Shown here: one piece after another, positions 43,847-51,889 of the stretch
Position numbering within the stretch: the stretch's first letter is position 1
How the letters are laid out: each line of letters starts with the position of its first letter
Source of the DNA: Cyclobacteriaceae bacterium
Lineage (GTDB): Bacteria > Bacteroidota > Bacteroidia > Cytophagales > Cyclobacteriaceae
Direction: 5' to 3'
NCBI GenBank assembly: GCA_028285445.1
Contig: JANQPQ010000022.1
Coordinates: 1-51,889, forward strand
DNA length: 51,889 nt
Notes under the pieces: model-generated
What the model saw: only the letters and a program-made list of their open reading frames with translations
What the model was told of the DNA's origin: nothing
The model's database searches: none
Program-made: the position numbers and the translations under genes

Positions 43847-44248
43847 CTACCGGGCCTCCTTCATGGCTGATGCTAGCACTTGATAAGCGGCTCTCCACGC
43901 ATCTTCAGTTTCTGGAGTCCAGTGCTCAGCCAGCATTTCGCCAAACGTGTCGAGCAATACTTCCCCTACTACATTGTAGTGGCCTGGCTTTGCTCCATAC
44001 TCCTGATGCCTCAGGGCCATCTGACGGATGTCATCTCTAATATAGTCGAGGTTCTCGAGGTTGTTAACCACCTCACCAATCATGGCCATCAACTTTAAGG
44101 ATTGTTCAAAAATATTCTCGGGAAACAATGACCTAACCTGGGGAGCTCTTTCGAACAGTTTTTCATAAAACAAAACCCCGGTTTTGCGCATAATTGGCCT
44201 CAGCAGTTCCCAGCTCTTCTTAATTGCGGCTATTTGATCAGTTTTCAT
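43847..44248 (-). CDS. Single-domain bacterial globin
   Basis: Haem protein of the flavohaemoglobin-like globin class, 133 residues from ATG 44248 (an ATG at 44266 would add six). Tyr in VLFYEKLF matches B10 and His in LRHQEYGAKPGHYNVVGEVLL the proximal F8 ligand. There is no FAD/NAD domain, so it needs an outside reductase. Possible roles are oxygen binding or nitric oxide detoxification (family knowledge). TGAATTTG just upstream of ATG 44248 is one mismatch from a -7 element. Downstream of the amine oxidase gene by about 130 bases; they need not be linked. Confidence 0.87.
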   Translation of the reverse strand: MKTDQIAAIKKSWELLRPIMRKTGVLFYEKLFERAPQVRSLFPENIFEQSLKLMAMIGEVVNNLENLDYIRDDIRQMALRHQEYGAKPGHYNVVGEVLLDTFGEMLAEHWTPETEDAWRAAYQVLASAMKEAR

Positions 44249-44377
44249 ATAAACCAAATTCAGCATGCTAGTTACAACTGCTTAGATCGGCCATGCCTTA
44301 TGTATTTCCCAATCTCCTGTGCTTATGTAACACCTGCACAACGGCGATGTCCCTGGGAGGTTAGCCCGTGTGCCGGT

Positions 44378-45829
44378 TTACAACGAATCGATTTTGGAAG
44401 CCGTATCTAACCCAGAGTAAAGCGCCCCCTGCATCCATGCCGGCCAGGGAGATAGGTGGTCGCCAGAGAAGTAGATCCGGCCTTCTGGCTCATCAAAGGC
44501 ATTTTCAAACATGGTTAACTGGCCAGGGCTATGCACTGAGGCTGCACCTTTTGCCCAGGGGTCTTGATCCCAGCATTTCGCACTTCCCCCTTCGAAATTG
44601 TTCTTAAGCCCGGGGAATATTTCTTCCATTTTGCTAAGCGTGAATAACACCCTTTCTTGTTCTGACATCCCGCTTAATTGTCTGGATAGGGATAATCTAA
44701 TATAGGCCTGCAATATTCCCCTGCTCCCTGGCTGGTCAAAAGTAGGATGCCATGTTTGAAGGGGATGATCTGAAGTAGCAAAGCCATTAAGGTCATTCCC
44801 TTCCCACATTCTTTTGTCAAATTGCAATGTCACTCTCGAAGCAGAGGCGTAGGTAAGTCCACTTATCAACTGTCTCCTACTTTTCGAAAGCGACGGGATA
44901 TCAATTCTCCTTGCCACAGAAAATGGCGTTGCCAGCACCAGGTAATCTCCCCGCACACTTCCTATACTGCCTTCAGTTTTAAAGAAGGCTTCCACTCCAA
45001 ATTCAAACTGCTCAATACGTTTAACAGGCTTGCCATACTTTATGCTTGGAGCCAACCTATTGGCAAAGGCCCGCGGTAATTGGTCATTCCCTCCTTTGAT
45101 TTTGTATTTTTTCCCTCCAGAAAGCATATCGCGTAGCAACCACAGGGCGGAAATCTCATGGCCATCATTAATATTGATTGCGCCGACATTGAAAAATCGA
45201 ATGGCGGCATCAGACATACCTTGCTTGCGCAAAAACTCCGTCCAGCTAAGTTGATCAAGTGCACGCAAATCTGAACTTAACCAGTCTCTATTGGTTATAT
45301 CTCCAAGCTGATTCAAGGTGGGGCGAACATACTTTTCAAACAAGCCACCTTCACCAGATTGTCTCTCGACCGTTGTAAAAGGCAGTTGTACCTTAGCCAT
45401 GTTTCGTTGCTCAGCATAGGAGTTGTACAAGTGCGTTTTGCCAACATAGGTGACCAAATTTCCAGATTGCGGGTAGAATGGAGTGGTCTCCAAGCCAAAC
45501 TCCTCAATAAAACGCATGGTCAGGTTGTGGCTCTTTGGAAAGCGGCCTGCGCCCTCCTCCACATAGAAATTTTCAGCAAAAGCCGAGCGCTTTGTTCTGA
45601 CCCGGCCACCGGGTTGCATCCGGGCTTCTAATAAAACCACGTCGTGTCCAGTCTTTGTCAATTCATAAGCCGTACTTAGGCCTGCTAACCCTGCACCTAC
45701 GATTATTACTTTCTTTCTATCCTTGCTGTTCCCTACTTTGTAAATTGTGTTTGCCAAAGTTGGAGCGGCCAAAAGGCCTAAGGAGGATATACCCCCCACT
45801 TTTAGAAATTCCCTCCGCGAAGATTTCAT
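44378..45829 (-). CDS. Tat-exported flavin amine oxidase
   Basis: 483 residues with a twin-arginine signal SSRREFLKVGG (3-13) and a hydrophobic run to LAAP, so it is exported folded. The FAD motif VGAGLAGL is at 44-51, followed by LLEARMQPGGRVRTKR, typical of L-amino-acid/monoamine oxidases, and at the C-terminus EGRIYFSGDHLSPWPAWMQGALYSG in pieces (YFSGDHLS, WMQGAL), which closes the FAD site. The substrate is probably an amine or L-amino acid; not decidable. The stop is preceded by 162 bases of gap up to the lipoprotein gene with an imperfect 24-bp tandem repeat. Confidence 0.9.
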   Translation of the reverse strand: MKSSRREFLKVGGISSLGLLAAPTLANTIYKVGNSKDRKKVIIVGAGLAGLSTAYELTKTGHDVVLLEARMQPGGRVRTKRSAFAENFYVEEGAGRFPKSHNLTMRFIEEFGLETTPFYPQSGNLVTYVGKTHLYNSYAEQRNMAKVQLPFTTVERQSGEGGLFEKYVRPTLNQLGDITNRDWLSSDLRALDQLSWTEFLRKQGMSDAAIRFFNVGAININDGHEISALWLLRDMLSGGKKYKIKGGNDQLPRAFANRLAPSIKYGKPVKRIEQFEFGVEAFFKTEGSIGSVRGDYLVLATPFSVARRIDIPSLSKSRRQLISGLTYASASRVTLQFDKRMWEGNDLNGFATSDHPLQTWHPTFDQPGSRGILQAYIRLSLSRQLSGMSEQERVLFTLSKMEEIFPGLKNNFEGGSAKCWDQDPWAKGAASVHSPGQLTMFENAFDEPEGRIYFSGDHLSPWPAWMQGALYSGLDTASKIDSL

Positions 45830-45945
45830 TTTGAGTCTTGTTTAAATTCTGAGTTGTACCTAAAACCTTGATCAAAAGTAGGTTAGAAGCTCATCCCTTC
45901 GCTATTTCAGAGGTAAGCAAAACGTAAACATGTGACTAAAACTCT

Positions 45946-45993
45946 GGCTGGGAGTTGGCTAAGTGTTATGGCTTGGGGTTGACTAGGTGCGCT
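45946..45993. repeat. Imperfect 24-bp tandem repeat
   Basis: GGCTGGGAGTTGGCTAAGTG (45946-45965, unit to 45969) is followed by GGCTTGGGGTTGACTAGGTG (45970-45989, unit to 45993); 16 of the first 20 bases match. The second unit reaches the stop codon of the lipoprotein gene (45994-45992). Confidence 0.4.
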
Positions 45994-46768
45994 AGTTGTC
46001 CTCGGCCCCGCAATCGACCCAATCGGCAATTAGCTTTACCTGACTATCAGGAAGTGGCCCATCTAACGGCATGGTACCTTCGCTAGTTCTGATCTTGATC
46101 CTCTCGGCGTTAGCGATAATATTGGCCTTGGTATTAAACAATGGGGTTCGCACATCCAGGTGGCAACCGGCAATAGCGCAGTTAGCAGCTATAATGGGCA
46201 AAATATCACTTTGTAAACTGACACCAATTTGTATGCCCGATACTGTGGTGGAACAACCGTTAGTATCGTTGACAGTTACGTCATAAATTCCAAAACCCAG
46301 GTTAGAAAAGGAGTTCATAGCGCCGGGGGTCGCTCCATTCAAAGCAAAAGTGTAATTACCTTCGCCACCAGTGGCGGTAGCAGTAATTTGCCCTTGCCCC
46401 TGCTCACATCCTATGGACTCAATAGCTAGCTGAATTGGTTCGACGCCATCAAGCTGAAATGGAATAGAAGCTGTACAGCCATTACCATCCCTGACGGAAA
46501 TTGAATAGCTGCCGGGTTCGAGATCAGAATAGGTAATGTCACCGGCGAATATGAAATCATCAATTGAAAACGAGTAATCGCCATCTCCACCAGTTGCACC
46601 AAGCGTAATACTTCCCAACCCGTCACATGATGGGTTGACTTGGCTGACTACCGAAACTGCTAAATCGGATTGTGTGCAATCGACCTCCAGATTGTTGCTT
46701 CCGCATCTTATCATCATAAGGCTGGCCACCAGCATACCATAAAGCCAAGAACTACGAGGTTTGGTCAT
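45992..46768 (-). CDS. Exported SprB-repeat protein with cytochrome c-like C-terminus
   Basis: 258 residues. The N-terminal hydrophobic segment (10-21) ends in Cys22 (MIRC), a poor lipobox because of Arg at -1, so lipid anchoring is uncertain. Two SprB-type repeats follow: GATGGDGDYSFSIDD/LEPGSYSISVRDGNGC (about 57-99) and ATGGEGNYTFALNG/GFGIYDVTVNDTNGC (about 132-172). The last part, DILPIIAANCAIAGCHLD (about 193-210), has a CX4CH site and later GTMPLDG, as in a haem-binding-like domain of Bacteroidota surface proteins. Downstream of asnB by 73 bases on the same strand; cotranscription possible. Confidence 0.8.
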   Translation of the reverse strand: MTKPRSSWLYGMLVASLMMIRCGSNNLEVDCTQSDLAVSVVSQVNPSCDGLGSITLGATGGDGDYSFSIDDFIFAGDITYSDLEPGSYSISVRDGNGCTASIPFQLDGVEPIQLAIESIGCEQGQGQITATATGGEGNYTFALNGATPGAMNSFSNLGFGIYDVTVNDTNGCSTTVSGIQIGVSLQSDILPIIAANCAIAGCHLDVRTPLFNTKANIIANAERIKIRTSEGTMPLDGPLPDSQVKLIADWVDCGAEDN

Positions 46769-46841
46769 AGCGCAATAGTAATCAGAGATTGTGCCATATT
46801 ATTTATCCACGGCGACGGTAACTAAATATCGACAGCAACCG

Positions 46842-48734
46842 CTACGCAAAGTACTTGCGCCACCACCATTGAAACACTACCAAAGCCCATACCCTCGCAT
46901 GACTATCTCCAGGGTTAGACGAGAATAACTTCCGTTTTAGCTTTTTAGTTTCATCAACATTGAAAACCCCCTGATCTTTTACAAAGCTGTCTGCCAACAC
47001 ATCATCTTGTACCATGCTCTTAAGGTCTTTGCGTAGCCACTTTATCAGGGGCACTTCAAAACCTTGCTTCGGTCTATTGTAAATCTCGGGGGGAAGCATA
47101 TCCGCGAAGGTATCCTGCAGAATACGCTTGCGCATGTCTCTATTGATTTTGTATTCCGAAGGAAGGGAAGTTACAAACTGTACTACATTGTGATCAAGGA
47201 AGGGGACCCTGATCTCCAGGTTATTAGCCATTGACATTCGATCTACCTTGGTCAGCATATCATCGGGGAGCACCAGTTTCATATCAGTGAGCAATACCTC
47301 ATTAATGGACTCTCCTTTTCGTAAATACCTGAGAAGATCTCCTCGTGATTGATCGTAAATATCTTGTTGAAACTGGTCTCGCGATGTGCCGCTGAGTAGT
47401 TGAAGAGCCTGCTTTTGGTTTGCAAATGTGGCCCAATACCAATAACGCTCTACAGGATTTAGTTTCAACCCTTTGAGATACCTTTCTGTTTGACGCAACT
47501 TGTTAGCGAAACTGCCATGTCTTGATTTTGGAAAGACCTTCAGCAATGGAGAGAAATTTTTTAGCAAGCTTCCTTTGCCCGAAGTTGCCATGAAAAAGGC
47601 CTTGTGCTTATTATAGCCAGCAAACATTTCATCAGCACCATCACCCGACAGGGCCACGGTTGAGTGCTTCCTGGTTTCCTGACTCAGCATAAATACGGCC
47701 AAAGCCGAAGAATCTGCAAAAGGCTCATCGAGGTAATTGAGTACATTCTCCACATTGTCCAGCATTTGCTTATTGCTGAAATCAAAAACACTGTGTTCGG
47801 TGCCAATGTGTTTTGCCACTGCCCGAGCATAATCAGATTCGTCGAAGAACTTTTCGTCGCTGTAACCTATTGAGAAGGTGTGCAAATCAGGGTTCTCCTG
47901 CTTTGCCAGTGCCGCGATAATTGAACTATCCACGCCACCGCTTAAGAACGAACCTAAGGGCACATCGGCCACCAGCCTGCTTCGTACGGATTGACTCAGC
48001 AGTTTTCGTAATGTCTTTTTGCTACTTTCGTAATCACTGGTTGTATCTGGCTCTGTATAGTGGTCAAGGTTATAGTATTGATGAAAGCCGACGTCGTTGC
48101 CGTTCAATATTACGTAATTGCCTGGGTTGATCTTTCCCACCCCAGCCAAAGCTGTGTGCGGGGCAGGAATGTAATTCAGTTGTAAGTACATTACCAGCGC
48201 TTCGTAATCGAGTCGCCGCTCCAAACCATATTTTAAGATTGACTTCATTTCTGAAGCAAAAAGAAACTTGTCTTGATCGTGATAGTAGTAAAGCGGCTTT
48301 ATACCAAATCGGTCTCTGGCCAGAAAGAGTGTTTTCTTCTCTTTATCGTAGATGGCAAATGCAAAAAAGCCGTTCAGCTTAGTCAGGCATTCCGGTCCTT
48401 CTTTAATAAAGAGGTTAAGTACCACCTCCGTATCTGTTTCCGAGCGGAAGTTTATACCAGATGATAATAGCTGCTTGCGTAGCTCTTGAAAGTTGTAGAC
48501 TTCTCCATTGTATATAATGCAATAACGGCCGCTATTGTCCCAAAGCGGTTGAAAACCGGCTTCGCTAACATCAATAATCGATAACCGGCGATGACCAAGA
48601 CCAACAACTTCATCATGATAAATTCCCTGGTTGTCATAACCACGAGATGCCAGTGCCTCCGTGGCTTTGGCCAGGTTTATCATGTTGAAGGTACCTACCT
48701 GGTTAAAAGCGTATATGCCGGTTATGCCACACAT
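46842..48734 (-). CDS. asnB: Asparagine synthase (glutamine-hydrolysing)
   Basis: 630 residues. The N-terminal MCGITGIYAF places Cys2 as the glutaminase nucleophile; IIYNGEVYNFQELR and SRSETDTEVV-like residues complete that domain. The synthetase has the ATP-binding SGGVDSS loop (SFLSGGVDSSIIAALA, near 260-275) and LSGDGADEMFAGYNKHK. At 630 it is longer than E. coli AsnB (554) and close to the group with extended C-termini often found in polysaccharide or capsule clusters. Here no glycosyltransferase is adjacent. An 8-bp dyad (48748-48779) sits at its promoter. Confidence 0.95.
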   Translation of the reverse strand: MCGITGIYAFNQVGTFNMINLAKATEALASRGYDNQGIYHDEVVGLGHRRLSIIDVSEAGFQPLWDNSGRYCIIYNGEVYNFQELRKQLLSSGINFRSETDTEVVLNLFIKEGPECLTKLNGFFAFAIYDKEKKTLFLARDRFGIKPLYYYHDQDKFLFASEMKSILKYGLERRLDYEALVMYLQLNYIPAPHTALAGVGKINPGNYVILNGNDVGFHQYYNLDHYTEPDTTSDYESSKKTLRKLLSQSVRSRLVADVPLGSFLSGGVDSSIIAALAKQENPDLHTFSIGYSDEKFFDESDYARAVAKHIGTEHSVFDFSNKQMLDNVENVLNYLDEPFADSSALAVFMLSQETRKHSTVALSGDGADEMFAGYNKHKAFFMATSGKGSLLKNFSPLLKVFPKSRHGSFANKLRQTERYLKGLKLNPVERYWYWATFANQKQALQLLSGTSRDQFQQDIYDQSRGDLLRYLRKGESINEVLLTDMKLVLPDDMLTKVDRMSMANNLEIRVPFLDHNVVQFVTSLPSEYKINRDMRKRILQDTFADMLPPEIYNRPKQGFEVPLIKWLRKDLKSMVQDDVLADSFVKDQGVFNVDETKKLKRKLFSSNPGDSHARVWALVVFQWWWRKYFA

Positions 48735-48747
48735 TGTTAAGGGGAGA

Positions 48748-48779
48748 AATCACATCAACTCAAAAGCATTAATGTGATT
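48748..48779. repeat. Dyad flanking the asnB -7 element
   Basis: AATCACAT (48748-48755) is mirrored by ATGTGATT (48772-48779) with 16 bases between. On the minus strand TGCTTTTG (48768-48761), one mismatch from TAnnTTTG, lies exactly between the arms, 26 bases before the asnB start. An operator is possible; an 8-bp dyad somewhere in this window is not statistically surprising. Confidence 0.35.
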
Positions 48780-48869
48780 ATTAATATTTTTTCTTTATAT
48801 AGTAAAATTTTTACTGATTTACGTATCTTTTTCCGCCCGACTGCATTCTATGTCAAAATCCAATTCGTT

Positions 48870-49574
48870 ATGAAGCATTATCTATCATTCGTTATCATAC
48901 TTTTCTCCGCTTTGGGTTGTGAAGAATCGCAAATTGAACCCAATCGGCCAACAGTATTGCCTGAGGTGCGCAATTTACAAATCTTACTTGGTGAACTGCA
49001 CACTGATCAACTTGAGATTGCGGAAGATTTTGAATTAGCAAGTTCCGATTTTCTCTTTGAGAAAGATTACCTGAGAATTTACCCTAATGATGATTTTGAT
49101 ATTAATGCAGCCAGCTTCGGCGAAATTACCTTTAGGGGTATCAATTCCAGTAATGCCAATAGCACAACCATCGATGTTCAGAGACAGTCTACTGATTGCA
49201 CTCGCGGTGGTGCTCCCGATTACATATCAATTGGAGTCGGTGAGTCGGGAATAATCAATCTGCTGGATAATGATGGCATTTGCTGGGGCAAGCGGCCCAA
49301 CGTGGCACAGACGAATTGTTTGCCGTTAGAAACATTTCTGCCCGGGACACCCGATCATGAGATAATACATATAGACGTGCTGGCCCCAACCATTGGCGGC
49401 ATGGGGGTAACCACCATTAATGTACCTGAAGGAACCAAGCCTGGAACTTACGAAGTAGTCTATGAAATCTGCTTCAAAATTGGACCGGCAAGAGTTTCCG
49501 AAAAAGACTTGGAGAATAATTCCAGCTGCGATTATTATACCATTGGGGTGTTAACGGTAGAGGTAACAGATTAG
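48870..49574 (+). CDS. Lipoprotein of unknown function
   Basis: 234 residues from ATG 48870. The signal MKHYLSFVIILFSALGC has a clear lipobox (ALGC, Cys17). The mature part is acidic with an extended beta-rich sequence; INSSNANSTTIDVQ and YEVVYEICFKIGPARVSE are examples, with several cysteines (e.g. STDCTRGG, GICWGKRP). I recognise no family. A GTG at 48774 is possible, but TATCTTTT (48824-48831) looks like a -7 element downstream of it. It converges on the large oxidoreductase gene with a 4-base overlap. Confidence 0.7.
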   Translation: MKHYLSFVIILFSALGCEESQIEPNRPTVLPEVRNLQILLGELHTDQLEIAEDFELASSDFLFEKDYLRIYPNDDFDINAASFGEITFRGINSSNANSTTIDVQRQSTDCTRGGAPDYISIGVGESGIINLLDNDGICWGKRPNVAQTNCLPLETFLPGTPDHEIIHIDVLAPTIGGMGVTTINVPEGTKPGTYEVVYEICFKIGPARVSEKDLENNSSCDYYTIGVLTVEVTD

Positions 49575-51889
49575 TCTTTTTTCAATGCCTCCCACAGTAT
49601 TTCCACCGGATGCCTGGCCTCTCTTCCGGTGCCATCCTTGATCTGATGTCGGCAGCTGGTGCCAGCGGCGGCAATTATGGTTTCCTCAGTTTGATTTCTA
49701 ACCGCCGGGAAAAGTACCAGCTCTCCAATTTTCATTGAGATATCGTAATGCTCTTTTTCATAACCAAATGATCCAGCCATACCACAACAACCGCTAGGGA
49801 TTATTTGTACTTCGTAATTTTTTGGTAGAGACAGGATTTTCTTGGCGGGTGTTTGAGAGGATAGTGCCTTCTGGTGGCAATGGCCATGTAACTTAATAGA
49901 TGCTTGGCTGCTTTCAAATTGCTTACTAGTCATTTCTCCAACATCAACCTTGTTAGAAAGAAACTCTTCAATAGTATAAGTGTTCTGCGCTATCTGGCGG
50001 GCCTTTTCTCGCAAATCTTGTGAAACAAGATCGGGGTACTCATCACGGAATGAAAGTATGGCAGAGGGCTCGAGGCCTATCAGAGGGCTCTCATGTGAGA
50101 CCAGGTTCTCCAATAACTTAATGTTGGTAGTCGCCAATTCCTTAGACCGATCCAGAAGTCCTTTGGATATGCTGGCTCGGCCACTTTCAACATGTTCAGG
50201 AATTTCAACTTCATAGCCCAGTTTGGTTAGTAGCTTAATGGCAGTAATGCCAATTTCTACATCGTAGTAGTTAGTAAACTCGTCATTAAAAAGGTACACT
50301 TTACCCTTGTTTGGTTTTTCAACTCCGAAGTAGTTGCGGCGGTTTTCCTTGTACCACGATAACAATGTTTGCCTTGCCATTTTGGGTAGTGACCTCTTGG
50401 CTGCAACTCCAAGAATAGATTTTGCTAAAGCTGCTAATGGCCCCTTTACCATGGTCCAGTTATAAAGAGAGGGTATTTTTGAGGCAAGAGCATTCTTGCC
50501 AGCAACATCGGCCATCATTTTTGTCCGCCACGGAATTTTGTTGCTTTTATGGTATTGATGCTGAAACTCTGCCTTGAGTTTGGCGACATCTACGTTAGAT
50601 GGGCATTCTGACTTACATCCCTTGCAGGAAAGGCACAAGTCCATTACCTCCTTTATCTCCTCACTATCAAAGCGGTTGTTCTTCTCAGAATGAGTTAGCA
50701 CTTCCCTCAGAATATTTGCCCTTGCTCGTGTAGTATCCTTTTCATTGCGGGTAGCCATATAGGAAGGACACATGGTGCCGCCCGTTAATTCTGTTTTTCG
50801 GCAGGCCCCAACCCCATTGCATTTCTCAACAGCTCTCATTAAGCCAAGATCACTGTCGAAATTTAAAGCAGTATTGAAGTTAGGAGTTTCCTGGCCTGGT
50901 TTGTAGCGCAGGTAAGTATTCATTGGAGGGGTGTCTACAATTTTCCCCGGATTAAAAATACCATCCGGGTCCCAGGCATGCTTAATCTCCTTAAGTAGCT
51001 GGTAATTGGCATCGCCAATCATGTAGGGTATAAATTCTCCTCTCAGGCGACCGTCCCCATGTTCACCACTTAGGGATCCCTTGTACTTCTTAACAAGTTG
51101 GGCAACGTCATCAAGAATATCTCTAAACAGTTTGTTGCCTTCTTTCGTTTTGAGATTGATTATTGGTCTTAAGTGCAATTCGCCAGTGGCAGCATGTGCA
51201 TAATGAACGCAGTATAAACCTCTCTGATCTAATATTTCGTTGAACTCCTTTATGTACTCTGGAAGGTCCTCGGGGTCAACGGCAGTATCTTCAATTACCG
51301 GCACCGACTTTTCGTCACCAGGAATACTTCCGAGAAGGCCCAAGCCGGCCTTACGTAATTGCCAAACTTTAGTGGCATCCTCGTCTTGAATAATTGGATG
51401 GTGATAACCCAGATTCCGCTGCTTAAGCATAGTCACCAAATCCGAGGCGACTGTTAATGCCTCCTCATAGCTATCTTTCCTAATTTCAACTATAAGAATT
51501 GCCTTAGGCTCACCCTCAACAAAAAAGCGGTTCTCCTTTTGCTCCAGGTTGTCCTTAGTGCATTCCAGAATATAATGGTCAATCAATTCAGAGGCGGTGG
51601 GGTTAAACTCAAGCCCCACGAGATTAGCCAGCAGGCTATCATAAATATTATCGAAATGGGCACATACCAGGGCAATATGTGGCTTTGGCAGTGGCTCCAA
51701 CTTTAGCTTGGCCTCTGTTACAAAGGCAAGAGTTCCCTCAGAGCCAGCAATGAGTTTGCAAAAGTTAAAGGGTTCGGCACCAGGCACGAAAGGCTCTGTA
51801 TCTTTTAGCAGGTCAACAGCATAGCCGGTATTCCGCCTGGAGATACCTTTTTTGGGAAACTCACGATCGATTTCTTCTCGAATGTCTTC
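49571..51889 (-). CDS. FAD-linked oxidase fused to 4Fe-4S/CCG domains (partial)
   Basis: The frame is open to the window end, so the N-terminal FAD-binding part is incomplete; 772 residues are visible. At the start RRNTGYAVDLL and KLIAGSEGTLAFVTEAKLKLEP belong to the FAD-linked oxidase C half. Then come GACRKT..GTMCPSYMATR and CLSCKGCKSECPSNVDVAKLKAEF in pieces (CLSCKGCKSECP), a ferredoxin-like cluster region, and near the C-terminus GHCHQKAL and PSGCCGMAGSFGYE, the CCG domain. This is the GlcD-GlcF-like fusion related to D-2-hydroxyglutarate/D-lactate dehydrogenases; electrons would pass to quinone (inference). It meets the lipoprotein gene head-on. Confidence 0.92.
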   Translation of the reverse strand, partial: EDIREEIDREFPKKGISRRNTGYAVDLLKDTEPFVPGAEPFNFCKLIAGSEGTLAFVTEAKLKLEPLPKPHIALVCAHFDNIYDSLLANLVGLEFNPTASELIDHYILECTKDNLEQKENRFFVEGEPKAILIVEIRKDSYEEALTVASDLVTMLKQRNLGYHHPIIQDEDATKVWQLRKAGLGLLGSIPGDEKSVPVIEDTAVDPEDLPEYIKEFNEILDQRGLYCVHYAHAATGELHLRPIINLKTKEGNKLFRDILDDVAQLVKKYKGSLSGEHGDGRLRGEFIPYMIGDANYQLLKEIKHAWDPDGIFNPGKIVDTPPMNTYLRYKPGQETPNFNTALNFDSDLGLMRAVEKCNGVGACRKTELTGGTMCPSYMATRNEKDTTRARANILREVLTHSEKNNRFDSEEIKEVMDLCLSCKGCKSECPSNVDVAKLKAEFQHQYHKSNKIPWRTKMMADVAGKNALASKIPSLYNWTMVKGPLAALAKSILGVAAKRSLPKMARQTLLSWYKENRRNYFGVEKPNKGKVYLFNDEFTNYYDVEIGITAIKLLTKLGYEVEIPEHVESGRASISKGLLDRSKELATTNIKLLENLVSHESPLIGLEPSAILSFRDEYPDLVSQDLREKARQIAQNTYTIEEFLSNKVDVGEMTSKQFESSQASIKLHGHCHQKALSSQTPAKKILSLPKNYEVQIIPSGCCGMAGSFGYEKEHYDISMKIGELVLFPAVRNQTEETIIAAAGTSCRHQIKDGTGREARHPVEILWEALKKD

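Noticed and set aside
48774-49574. Lipoprotein gene starting at GTG 48774
   Set aside because: The signal peptide begins at ATG 48870 and a -7-like element lies between the two starts.

Overview
The window is a 51.9 kb stretch of ordinary-looking bacterial chromosome, most likely from a member of the Bacteroidota, order Cytophagales or close to it (inference). The reasons are TAnnTTTG-type -7 promoter elements (one complete TTTG-N19-TAnnTTTG promoter lies before atpD), weak or absent Shine-Dalgarno sequences, atpD-atpC standing apart from the other ATP synthase genes, a DnaJ with only two zinc motifs, an 83-residue AtpC, SprB-type repeats, large FtsX/MacB-like permeases without a partner ATPase, and a membrane-anchored AraC regulator. 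I saw no transposase, phage gene, CRISPR array, rRNA or tRNA.

Layout. 1-6017: nucleotide salvage and core genes. upp, with the start of a probable Na+/Ca2+ exchanger overlapping its end, is on the minus strand. An M42-type peptidase, hpt, adk, obg and then grpE-dnaJ follow on the plus strand. 6085-10697: a secreted beta-repeat protein, a two-gene ABC exporter ending in a strong terminator, and an orphan histidine kinase. 10811-15765: atpD-atpC; a minus-strand pair (RluA-like pseudouridine synthase and a small membrane protein); dnaK with terminator. 15771-20945: secreted peptidase, lpd, fabG, esterase. 20996-26151: two divergent FtsX-type permeases. 26221-28793: a complete SAM-I riboswitch controlling metB-like and hom genes. 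28801-35405: a secreted duplicated-domain protein, an agmatinase-like ureohydrolase, an NRDE/TANGO2 protein, a tetR-hydrolase pair with matching operators, a DUF302 protein and gcvT. 35552-41436: comB, a minus-strand cluster (unknown membrane protein, YkvA, Dtd, MazG-like), a degenerate IscA-like protein, folB with a DivIVA-domain gene, a phosphopantetheinyl transferase and a SirB1-like protein. 41566-51889: DinB-like protein, AraC regulator, SnoaL-like protein, globin, Tat-exported amine oxidase, asnB with a SprB-repeat/cytochrome-like lipoprotein, another lipoprotein, and a large FAD/Fe-S oxidoreductase cut by the window end.

The most interesting signals are regulatory. grpE-dnaJ and dnaK share one promoter layout: TGTCA-like repeats, then TTGGCA-N6-TTGA with GG/G spacing as in sigma-54 promoters. 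A TetR regulator and the hydrolase after it each carry an AGACC-N4-GGTCT operator a few bases before the start codon. The SAM riboswitch shows aptamer, antiterminator and terminator. A perfect 11-bp inverted repeat covers the -7 box of the ABC exporter. Among proteins, the IscA-like protein without its C-terminal Cys pair, the SprB-cytochrome fusion and the duplicated secreted protein deserve a second look. I found no wholly new multigene system.
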